Origin: Zavarzinia sp.
GTDB taxonomy: Bacteria; Pseudomonadota; Alphaproteobacteria; Zavarziniales; Zavarziniaceae
Direction: 5' to 3'
NCBI GenBank assembly: GCA_025869435.1
Contig: JAOZVS010000102.1
Span: 2,114 to 65,626 of the forward strand
DNA: 63,513 bases
The stretch's first letter is position 1. Each line of letters starts with the position of its first letter. The notes under the pieces were generated by a model. That model saw nothing but the letters and a program-made list of their open reading frames with translations, made no database searches and had not been told where the DNA came from. Made by a program: the position numbers and the translations under genes. Shown piece by piece: positions 53,501 to 61,217 of this stretch.

Positions 53501-55507
53501 TCAGGCGACAGCCGTGTCCTTCCGCTGATCGGCGAAGCCGATGTACCAGTCGAGGGCCGGCGGATTGGCCATGGCATCCCGGCTCGCCGCCTTTTCCGGT
53601 GCCCAGCCCATCAGGATCTTGCGCAAGGGCACCTCCAGCTTCTTGCCGGTCAGCGTATAGGGCACGTCCGGCACCTGATGGATCTCGTCCGGGACATGGC
53701 GCGGGCTGCAATCGAGACGGAGCTTGCCGTTGATCGCCTTGCGCATCGCTTCGTCCAGCACCCGGCCCGGCTTCAGTTTCACGAACAGCGGCATGTAGAA
53801 ATTGCCGCCCGGCAGTTCGCAGCAGACGATGATGCTGTCGAGCACGCCGTCGACCTGTTCGACCGCGCGGTAGATCTCGGCCGTGCCGATGCGGACGCCG
53901 TAGCGGTTCAGGGTCGAGTCCGAGCGGCCATAGATGTAACAGCCGCCGCGCTCGTTGATCTTGATGAAATCGCCGTGACGCCAGACGCCCTCGAAGACCT
54001 CGAAATAGGATTCGCGGTAGCGCTTGTCGGCCTTGTCGTTCCAGAAATAGACCGGCATCGACGGGAAGGGAGAGGTTACCACGAGTTCGCCGACCTCGCC
54101 GGTCACTTCCCGTCCATCGTCGGTCCAGGCGCGGACGTCCATGCCCAGCATCCGGGTCTGGATCTCGCCGGCATGGACCGGCAGGGTGGGCGAGGCGCCG
54201 ACGAAGCCCGAGGCGATTTCGGTGCCGCCGCTCTGCGAGGTGACCCAGAGATCGCGTTTCACCTTGTCGTAGAACCAGGCGAAATTCTCCGGCGTCGCGG
54301 GCGAGCCGCCGAGCAGGATGGATTCGAGACGCGACAGGTCGAAATCCCGCCCCGGCTCGATGCCGTTCCGCTCCAGGATCTGGATATAGGTCGGGCTGGC
54401 GCCGAAGCAGGTGGCGCCCGTCTCCGCCGCCATCTGCCACAGGACATCCGGCCCGGGATGGACCGGGCTGCCGTCGTAAAGGACGACGGCCGAGCCCATG
54501 AGGAGACCGGCGAGGATGATGTTCCACATCACCCAACCCGTCGTCGTATAGAAGAAAATGACGCCGCCCGGCTTCAGGTTCAGATGGAAATGGGCGAGTT
54601 TCATCATCTCCATCAAGGCGCCGACATGGCTGTGCACGATCGCCTTCGGAAGTCCCGTGGTGCCGGAGGAGAAGACGACCCACAGCGGATGATCATGGGC
54701 CACCCGCTCGTAGGAGAAGAGATGGCCGGGCACCGGCGAATGGTCCATCAGCTCGCGCCACAGCACGGCGTCGGGCACCGGCGGCGCCTCCACCCCCGGC
54801 CGCAGATAGGGCAGCCAGACCACGGTCTTCAGCGAGGGCAGGGCGGCGATGATCGAACGGGTTTCTTCCAGACGGTCGAAATCCTTGCCGCCGAAGCGAT
54901 AGCCGTCGGCCGCGAACAGGACCTTGGGCTCGATCTGCGAGAAGCGCTCGATCACCGTCTTCACGCCGAATTCGGGCGCCGCGCTGGACCACACAGCGCC
55001 GATCGCCACCGTCGCCAGCATGGCGACCGCGGTCTCGACGATATTGGGCATGTAGGACACCACCCGGTCGCCCGGCCCGACGCCGAGCGCGCGCAGCTGG
55101 GTCGCGAGGATGCGCACCTGGGCGCCGAGATCGCGGCGCGACAGGCTGGCCAGCGGGCGCGTTTCCGAGAGGTGATAGAAACCAGGCTCGTCCACATTGC
55201 CTTCGTAGCGCAGCATGTGTTCGGCGAAATTGACGCGGGAGCCCTCGAACCAGCGAACGCCCGGCCCCATGGTCCGGCGGTCGACCACCCGGCCGTAGGG
55301 CGTGGAGGACTGGATTTCGAAGTAATCCCACAGGGCCGCCCAGAAGGCCTCGATCTCCGTCACCGACCAGTGCCACAGAGCATCGTAATCGGCGAGATCC
55401 ATGCCCCGCCGGTCGCGCAGCCAGTTCAGGAACTGGGTGACGTTGGACTTCTCGACGAAGTCCTTCGTCGGGGTCCAGAGCAGTTCGCCTTCCTTCACGG
55501 TGGTCAC
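53501..55507 (-). CDS. Acetoacetyl-CoA synthetase-type acid-CoA ligase (Bal-like)
   Basis: A 668-residue acyl-adenylate-forming ligase. The AMP site is VVFSSGTTGLPKAIVHSHVG, and VTSQSGGTEIASGF and YFWNDKADKRYRESYFEVFEGVWRHGDF are typical of the acetoacetyl-CoA synthetase branch. The C-terminal lysine is in TLTGKKLEVPLRK. The enzyme would activate the beta-keto acid made by the carboxylase: acetoacetate or, as in Aromatoleum Bal, benzoylacetate. The GTG start at 55507 is used for the AAAGGA upstream. It lies 14 bases after the fifth carboxylase gene, in the same order as bal after apcE. Confidence 0.88.
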   Translation of the reverse strand: MTTVKEGELLWTPTKDFVEKSNVTQFLNWLRDRRGMDLADYDALWHWSVTEIEAFWAALWDYFEIQSSTPYGRVVDRRTMGPGVRWFEGSRVNFAEHMLRYEGNVDEPGFYHLSETRPLASLSRRDLGAQVRILATQLRALGVGPGDRVVSYMPNIVETAVAMLATVAIGAVWSSAAPEFGVKTVIERFSQIEPKVLFAADGYRFGGKDFDRLEETRSIIAALPSLKTVVWLPYLRPGVEAPPVPDAVLWRELMDHSPVPGHLFSYERVAHDHPLWVVFSSGTTGLPKAIVHSHVGALMEMMKLAHFHLNLKPGGVIFFYTTTGWVMWNIILAGLLMGSAVVLYDGSPVHPGPDVLWQMAAETGATCFGASPTYIQILERNGIEPGRDFDLSRLESILLGGSPATPENFAWFYDKVKRDLWVTSQSGGTEIASGFVGASPTLPVHAGEIQTRMLGMDVRAWTDDGREVTGEVGELVVTSPFPSMPVYFWNDKADKRYRESYFEVFEGVWRHGDFIKINERGGCYIYGRSDSTLNRYGVRIGTAEIYRAVEQVDGVLDSIIVCCELPGGNFYMPLFVKLKPGRVLDEAMRKAINGKLRLDCSPRHVPDEIHQVPDVPYTLTGKKLEVPLRKILMGWAPEKAASRDAMANPPALDWYIGFADQRKDTAVA

Positions 55508-55521
55508 GTCTCGAAATCCTT

Positions 55522-56334
55522 TCAAGCCAGGGCCGCCAGACGGCCGAGCACGGCCTCCGGCTCCGCATCCGGCGGAATGCGCGCATAGATGAATTGTCCG
55601 CCTTCGGCGGCGGCGCCCTCGCCCCGCCAATAGGCTTGCGGCAGCTGGATGCCGGCCACCGCGCCAGTGGGCGCGATGACGAAATCGACGGCGGCAAGCT
55701 CGGCCCCGTCGTCGAGGCGCAGGCCGACATCCCAGCGATAGTGGCCGGCGATGTTCAGCACGGCCTGACAGGCGGCCAGATCCTCGTCGCCCGCGACGAC
55801 ACCCGGCGCTTCCTCCATCAGGAGGACGTCGATCCCGGTATCGCCGAAGGCGCGCAGGAAATCGGCCATATACATGGCGGCGCTGTCGACATCGTCGAGC
55901 GTTACCTCGTCATCGCCCGAAAGCCCCGCCTTCGCCGCGGCATGGAGGATGAAGGCTCGCGGGCTGGGAATGACGAAGGCCAGCGGCTGACCGCCATAGG
56001 TCAGCCGCAAGCCTTCGAGGAGGGCGCGGATGTGACCCCGCAGGTCCTCGTCGGCCAGCAGCACCTTCAGGGGATAGAGCAGGCGCTTTCGCCCCGCCAT
56101 GGCCGACACCAGATCGCCATGACCCGCCAGCCAGAAGTCGAGCAGCGGAACGAGGGGCAGAGCCGCCACGTCGGGCCGCAGCAGGCCTTGCGCCTTGCGG
56201 TGCCAGTCGATGAAGCGGGCGACATCCCCGAAGGGAATGCCGCCGGCCGCGAGCAGGCGTCCGCAATAATCGGTGTGGTCGAGCCAGCGCGGCCGCCTTC
56301 CGCCCCGCATCAGGAGATCGCGAAACGCCCCCAT
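55522..56334 (-). CDS. Fifth subunit of an acetophenone-carboxylase-like complex (ApcE-like)
   Basis: A 270-residue cytosolic protein without a domain I can name. It begins MGAFRDLLMRGGRRPRWLDH and contains FVIPSPRAFILHAAAKAG and YMADFLRAFGDTGIDVLLMEEAPG, with a regular strand-helix alternation that may be a barrel fold. It starts four bases after the HyuB-like gene and ends 14 bases before the ligase gene. Known acetophenone carboxylase needs a separate epsilon subunit (about 34 kDa) besides its core; size and position here fit that. The assignment rests on context more than sequence. Confidence 0.6.
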   Translation of the reverse strand: MGAFRDLLMRGGRRPRWLDHTDYCGRLLAAGGIPFGDVARFIDWHRKAQGLLRPDVAALPLVPLLDFWLAGHGDLVSAMAGRKRLLYPLKVLLADEDLRGHIRALLEGLRLTYGGQPLAFVIPSPRAFILHAAAKAGLSGDDEVTLDDVDSAAMYMADFLRAFGDTGIDVLLMEEAPGVVAGDEDLAACQAVLNIAGHYRWDVGLRLDDGAELAAVDFVIAPTGAVAGIQLPQAYWRGEGAAAEGGQFIYARIPPDAEPEAVLGRLAALA

Positions 56335-56338
56335 GCCC

Positions 56339-58609
56339 TCAGCCCTCGAGCTCGGCGACGCGGGCTTCCAGCGCCGCGATGCGCAGCTCGCGCGGGTCGG
56401 GCATGAACACCGGCTGGATGGCGCCCGCGTCCATCACCTGCCGGGTCTTGCCGCTGCCGGCGATGATGCGGCCGGTATCGCCCCACGACCCGAAGTAGGG
56501 CAGGTCCTCGGCCGGGGCCTCGGTCACCCAGTCGCGGACGAAATCGGCGTAAGGCTTGCCCCGCGCCTTGCGGGCCGCCCGCTCGGCATCGCGCGCGGCC
56601 CTCGTGCCCGCCGCGTCGACGATCAGGGTGCGCCTGTCGTAGACGACATGATAGATATCGCGGGCGCTTTCGTGACTGATCAGGTCCTCGCTCAGGTCCT
56701 TCATCACCGCCGCCGGATCACGCTCCAGGACGTCGCCGTAACCGCCGCCGGCGCCCTGGCAGATCATGTAGATCTCGCCTTCCTGCACCATCTCGAAGGT
56801 CATGCCGGCATCCGCCGTGACATAACGCCCGCTCTCGATCGGCCGCTCGTTCATCAGCTCGACGATGTCATAGGGGAAGCGGGCGGCGTTGCCCTTTTCC
56901 TTGAACCAGTCGAAGACATTGGCGTCCTTGACCTTGGCGATCGGATAGGCCGGGCAGCTGTAACCGCCGAAGAGCCCGGGGGCCGAGCAGAACCACGAAC
57001 CGGACTGGCCGGTCATGAAGCCCCACATCGAGGTGCCGCGCGCCGTCACCATCTGTTCGTAGCCGAGGCCGCCGCGATATTTGCCCCAGCCCACCCGGTC
57101 GGTCGCCAGATGCTGGGCGATCAGGCGGACCATGGGCAGCTCTTCTTCCGCCAGCTCGTATTCGCCGGTGTCGCACATGAAGCCGAACAGCGGCGAGACG
57201 CCGTGCTCGCCATCCCGGTTCTCGCGCGCGCCCTGACCGTTGCCGTTGATGTCGGCGCAGAAATTGCCCGTCACTTCCATGTGCTGGGTCAGGCCGCCGT
57301 AGACGAAGGTGGCGGGCTGGTTGTACTGCGCCGCCAGGGTCACGGTCGCCCGCGCCTTGGCGCCATCCGGCAGGCCATAGATGAACTTCGGGAAGGACAC
57401 CGTCGCCACGGTGATCGTCCTGAACATGGGCAGAAGGCTCATGGCGCAGGGCGCGTCATTGTTGGCGTCGAGCAGGGAATTGGCGTCCGACTCGAAATCG
57501 AAGGCGGCCAGAACGCCCTGGTTATGCGGCAGGTCCGGCCAGATGTTCTGCAGGACACCCGTCAGGAAGCAGACCTTGGTCGAGCCCATGACGGCATTGA
57601 CCGAGCGGTTGGACAGCTGGGGCGAGGTGCCCCGGAAATCCATGGTCATGCGGTCGCCCTTCACCCGGGCGGCGCAGGCGACCTTGAGGAGGGCCGGCTC
57701 GCGCAGGGTCGAGTCGATCCAGGTGTTGAAGCGCACCGTTCCATCCGGCAATTCGGCGATGCGGCGATGCACCTCGGCTTCGGTATCTTCCAGATTACGG
57801 CGAAGATAGGCGACCAGCGCGTCCTTGCCAAATTCCGCGATCACCGCGCGCACCCGATCCATCAGCCGCAGGCAGGCGTGCAGCTTCACCTTCAGGTCCT
57901 CGAACTGCAGCTTCGGATCGCGCACCGAATTCTGCAGGAAGGTGAGGATGTCGCGCTTGACCTGGAAATCCTCGACGATGCGGAAGGGGCTCATCTTCAG
58001 CCCTTCGTCGAAGCGGGATTCCGCCTTGGCGGGCATTCCGCCCGGCTCGATCGCGCCGTTCTCGCCCTCGTGAATGGTCGAGGAGACCCAGCATACCAGT
58101 TCGCCCTCGTGGAACACGGGCATCATCATCGACTGGTCGGTGTTGTGGATGCCGCCGTAACGCGAGTCGTTATGGATGAAGCCGTCGCCGTGGCGGACGC
58201 CGACCGTGGGATCGTGGGTCCAGTATTTGTTCACGAACTTGATCGGATACTGGCAGACGCCGGCGAAGGTGACGATGCCGGCGGGCGAGATTTCCGACAG
58301 GTCGCCGCTCGCCGAGAAGATGGCGGTGACGAGATCGCCCCATTTGGCGCCGGGGGCGGCGCCCATCTGTTCGACCATGCGGAAACTCTCGGACAGGGCC
58401 GAGATGACGCGGCCACGCACCTGGTTCAGGAGGTGCGGGTCGTCGTGCTTCTTCATCGCCGCGTCCTCGGCGGCGGTGCGCGGCTCCAGCTTGTGGTTGC
58501 GCATGATCGCAGGGTCGGGGCCGTAGAAGAGCTGATGCTCGTCGACGAAATCCTGCAGCAGCTTGCGTTCGCCGACGCTGAGGGTGGCAATCCCGGGCAT
58601 GACGTTCAT
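56339..58609 (-). CDS. HyuB-like subunit of an ATP-dependent ketone carboxylase (ApcD-like)
   Basis: A 756-residue protein of the hydantoinase B/oxoprolinase family. Stretches FIHNDSRYGGIHNTDQSMMMPVF and CWVSSTIHEGENG near residues 145-180, DFRGTSPQLSNRSVNAVMGSTK in the middle, and GAGGGYGDVLERDPAAV near the end are diagnostic. In ketone carboxylases this subunit carries the carboxylation site. The start at 58609 has a perfect AAGGAG. Its length is close to acetone carboxylase alpha, but the two separate HyuA-like partners upstream point to the five-subunit acetophenone type. It is 18 bases after the preceding gene. Confidence 0.87.
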   Translation of the reverse strand: MNVMPGIATLSVGERKLLQDFVDEHQLFYGPDPAIMRNHKLEPRTAAEDAAMKKHDDPHLLNQVRGRVISALSESFRMVEQMGAAPGAKWGDLVTAIFSASGDLSEISPAGIVTFAGVCQYPIKFVNKYWTHDPTVGVRHGDGFIHNDSRYGGIHNTDQSMMMPVFHEGELVCWVSSTIHEGENGAIEPGGMPAKAESRFDEGLKMSPFRIVEDFQVKRDILTFLQNSVRDPKLQFEDLKVKLHACLRLMDRVRAVIAEFGKDALVAYLRRNLEDTEAEVHRRIAELPDGTVRFNTWIDSTLREPALLKVACAARVKGDRMTMDFRGTSPQLSNRSVNAVMGSTKVCFLTGVLQNIWPDLPHNQGVLAAFDFESDANSLLDANNDAPCAMSLLPMFRTITVATVSFPKFIYGLPDGAKARATVTLAAQYNQPATFVYGGLTQHMEVTGNFCADINGNGQGARENRDGEHGVSPLFGFMCDTGEYELAEEELPMVRLIAQHLATDRVGWGKYRGGLGYEQMVTARGTSMWGFMTGQSGSWFCSAPGLFGGYSCPAYPIAKVKDANVFDWFKEKGNAARFPYDIVELMNERPIESGRYVTADAGMTFEMVQEGEIYMICQGAGGGYGDVLERDPAAVMKDLSEDLISHESARDIYHVVYDRRTLIVDAAGTRAARDAERAARKARGKPYADFVRDWVTEAPAEDLPYFGSWGDTGRIIAGSGKTRQVMDAGAIQPVFMPDPRELRIAALEARVAELEG

Positions 58610-58627
58610 GGTTGCACTCCTTATTCG

Positions 58628-60763
58628 TCAGGCGTCGATGCGGGTGAACCAGGCCGCGCCCTGGGCCGCGGCCTCGAAGCGCCAGCCGGGTTCGACCAGA
58701 TAGGTGGTGTGACTGGTGGTGATCACCGCCGGGCCGTCGATGACGACGCCGTGTTCGAGGGCGGCGGCGTCATAGACCGCGGTCTCGATCGCGCCGTCGT
58801 GATCGACGAAATGGCACTTGCGGCTGCCCACCGGGGCGGGGGCGGGCACGCGCTTCTGGCCCGGGTGGATGTCGGAGAAATCGACCGCGTCAAGCTCGAC
58901 GAAGGAACAGACGCGGATCGTGTTGATGCGAACGCCCGCTTCCGCCGCCTGGCTGCCCTCGCCGAAGCGATCGCCGTAGGAGGTGTGAAACTGATTGATC
59001 AGTTTCACCACGTCGGCCAGGGTCTCCAGCCGGGTCATGTCGGTGACCACGGTGGTCTGGACCCGCTGGTTGCCGTAACGCATGTCGAGCTCGAGACGAT
59101 AGCCGATCTTCTCGACCGGCATCCCCTGGCGCAGCAGATCCTCGCGGCCCCGGCGCTCCAGCTCCTCGACCATCGCGTTGAATTTCGCGAAATCGGTGAA
59201 GAGCTGCTTCGTCATGCTGTCGAACAGCACGGTGAAGGTCGACATTTCGTGAATATGCAGCTGGGACAGGTTGCCCGCGCCGCAGGCCGAGAAGACCGAG
59301 GCGAAGGGCGGCGCCAGAATGCGCCCGATGCCAAGACCCCGCGCGATGCCGCAGGCATGAAGCGGGCCGTTGCCGCCATAGGTCAGCAGGGTGAATTCGC
59401 TCGGCTCGTAGCCGAAGGTGCGAAGTTCCGTGGCGACGCCGTTGGCCATGTCGAGGTCTACGGTGCGCTTGATCAGCTTGGCCGCCTCGATCAGGTCGAG
59501 ATCCATCGGATCGCACAGCTGGTCCTCGATCACCTGGCGGGCACGGCGGGGATTCAGCTTGATGTAACCATTGGCATAATTCGCGGGATCGAGATAGCCG
59601 AGCAGCAGGTCGGCGTCGGTCACCGTCGGCTTCATGCCGCCCCGGTCGTAGCAGGCGGGGCCGGGGTCGGAGCCGGCGCTGGTCGGCCCGCATTGAACGG
59701 TGTTGTACATGCGGTTGTGCTGGGCGATGGAGCCGCCGCCGGAGCCGAGCGTCGCCAGATGGACCATGGGCACCGACACCAGCCAGCGCTCGATGGTCGG
59801 CTGGAAGTCGTAGAATTTCACCCCGCCGTCGACGACGAGGCCGATGTCATAGGAGGTGCCGCCCATGTCGGTGGCGACGACATTGCCGAGCTTGGCGCAT
59901 TTCGCCAGATGTTCGGCCGCGGCGATGCCCGAGACGGGACCGGAATGCACGGTCTGCAGCGCATCGGTCGAATTGAGCTGCGCCATGCCGCCCGAATTGT
60001 GGACGACCAGCATCGGCTTCACGTAACCCGAGGCGCGCAGGTTGCGCTCGAGCGAGGAGAGGCCAAAATACATCACCTTGTGCAGGAAGGCGTCCATGAT
60101 CGTCGACATGGAGCGGACATATTCGCCCTTGCGGCCGGCGACCTGATGCGACAGCAGCAGTGGCACGGCACCCAGCATGTGTTCGGGATAATCCTCGACG
60201 AAGATGTCCTGCACCCGCAGCTCGTGCACCGGATTGACCACGGAATTGGTGAAGGCGACCACCAGGGCTTCGGCGCCGGCATCGACGAGGTCGCGGATCT
60301 GGCGGCGCAGATCATCCTCGTCCAGCTCGATCAACACTTCGCCTTTGTAATCGATGCGCTCGCGCACGATACGGATCATCTCGATCGGCACGATCGGCTC
60401 GGGCCGCCGCGCGTTCGGAATGTCCTGCTGTTCCTCCATGGAGAGGCCTTCGCCATAGCCCCGGCCCCGGGCCAGCGGCACGGTCGACTTGAAGCCCGCC
60501 GTGGTGATCAGGCCAATGCGGGGCCCACGCCGCTCGATCAGGGCATTGGTGCCGAGGGTGGTGGCGTAGCGGACCGAATCCACCTCGGCCAGCATCTGCT
60601 CGCGCGAGGTGCCGACTTCGCGGCAGGCGTAATCCAGCGCCTCGTTGAAGCCGAGGGCGAGATTATGCTTGGTGGTCAGGGCCTTGGACTGGACGTAGCG
60701 GTCACCCCAGATGACGAAACAGTCGGTGAAGGTGCCGCCGATATCGACAGAAACGCGCTTCAT
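58628..60763 (-). CDS. HyuA-like ATPase subunit of ketone carboxylase (ApcC-like)
   Basis: A 711-residue protein of the hydantoinase A family, an actin-like ATPase that phosphorylates the ketone enol or bicarbonate. The first phosphate loop is VDIGGTFTD at residues 6-14, the second is TDMGGTSYDIG, with the SGGMAQ and SGPVSGIAAA motifs between. GSGGGSIAQHNRMYNTVQCGPTSAGSDPGPACYDRGG is very typical. The start at 60763 is five bases after the zinc-subunit stop. It differs from the other HyuA-like subunit in length and phosphate loops, so the two are paralogues with separate places in the complex. Confidence 0.88.
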   Translation of the reverse strand: MKRVSVDIGGTFTDCFVIWGDRYVQSKALTTKHNLALGFNEALDYACREVGTSREQMLAEVDSVRYATTLGTNALIERRGPRIGLITTAGFKSTVPLARGRGYGEGLSMEEQQDIPNARRPEPIVPIEMIRIVRERIDYKGEVLIELDEDDLRRQIRDLVDAGAEALVVAFTNSVVNPVHELRVQDIFVEDYPEHMLGAVPLLLSHQVAGRKGEYVRSMSTIMDAFLHKVMYFGLSSLERNLRASGYVKPMLVVHNSGGMAQLNSTDALQTVHSGPVSGIAAAEHLAKCAKLGNVVATDMGGTSYDIGLVVDGGVKFYDFQPTIERWLVSVPMVHLATLGSGGGSIAQHNRMYNTVQCGPTSAGSDPGPACYDRGGMKPTVTDADLLLGYLDPANYANGYIKLNPRRARQVIEDQLCDPMDLDLIEAAKLIKRTVDLDMANGVATELRTFGYEPSEFTLLTYGGNGPLHACGIARGLGIGRILAPPFASVFSACGAGNLSQLHIHEMSTFTVLFDSMTKQLFTDFAKFNAMVEELERRGREDLLRQGMPVEKIGYRLELDMRYGNQRVQTTVVTDMTRLETLADVVKLINQFHTSYGDRFGEGSQAAEAGVRINTIRVCSFVELDAVDFSDIHPGQKRVPAPAPVGSRKCHFVDHDGAIETAVYDAAALEHGVVIDGPAVITTSHTTYLVEPGWRFEAAAQGAAWFTRIDA

Positions 60764-60768
60764 CTGGT

Positions 60769-61206
60769 TCAGCCCTTCGCCGCTTCGTGATCGTGGTGGT
60801 GATGATGATGGTGGTGGTGACCCTCGGGCCGGGGCAGGTCCTTGCCCGGGGTGCGCTCGACCACGGGCTTCCTGTTGGCCCATTGCGCCTTGAGGGCGTC
60901 GATGTCGAATTCGATGTCATGGGTGGGCGGATGGCCCGGCACGGTATATTCGGTCTCGACCAGCGTGCCGCAGGACGGGCAGTAATATTCGAGAATGCGG
61001 CACCAGCGCGGATTGGGTGCGAAGGTGAAGCCGTAACGCTTCGGGTCCAGCATCGGCTTGTGGATCTCGGACGGCTCGCGGTCGTGGATCAGGAGGCCGG
61101 TCTTGTAATTCTCGCGCGCGCCGGCGATCTCGTGATCGCAGCGGCGGCATTCCCATTTCTCGGCCGCGAGGTCGAGGCGAAGATATTCGGTAACGAGGAC
61201 TTTCAC
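60769..61206 (-). CDS. Small zinc-ribbon subunit of ketone carboxylase (ApcB/AcxC-like), with nine-His tail
   Basis: A 145-residue protein of the acetone carboxylase gamma family. Cysteines at 20, 23, 76 and 79 (CRRC and CPSC, with a further Cys69) form a probable zinc ribbon. YKTGLLIHDREPSEIHKPMLDP and PNPRWCRILEYYCPSCG are typical of the family. The C-terminus holds nine consecutive histidines at residues 130-138, then Asp-His, encoded at 60787-60819 with mixed CAC and CAT codons. This natural tail is unusual and may bind zinc, nickel or manganese. The gene lies 11 bases after the first HyuA-like gene and five before the second. Confidence 0.85.
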   Translation of the reverse strand: MKVLVTEYLRLDLAAEKWECRRCDHEIAGARENYKTGLLIHDREPSEIHKPMLDPKRYGFTFAPNPRWCRILEYYCPSCGTLVETEYTVPGHPPTHDIEFDIDALKAQWANRKPVVERTPGKDLPRPEGHHHHHHHHHDHEAAKG

Positions 61207-61217
61207 GTAACGTCTCC

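Noticed and set aside
56273-60790. A 1505-codon open frame on the plus strand, antisense to three carboxylase genes
   Set aside because: It runs across several real genes and their gaps, has no recognisable domain, and is explained by the GC-rich third positions of the minus-strand genes, which leave few stops in this frame.
53501-61206. Three-subunit acetone carboxylase (acxABC) with extra genes
   Set aside because: There are two different HyuA-like genes plus a 270-aa protein, in the order of apcABCDE and followed by a ligase; this fits the acetophenone-type complex better, though acetone cannot be excluded as substrate.
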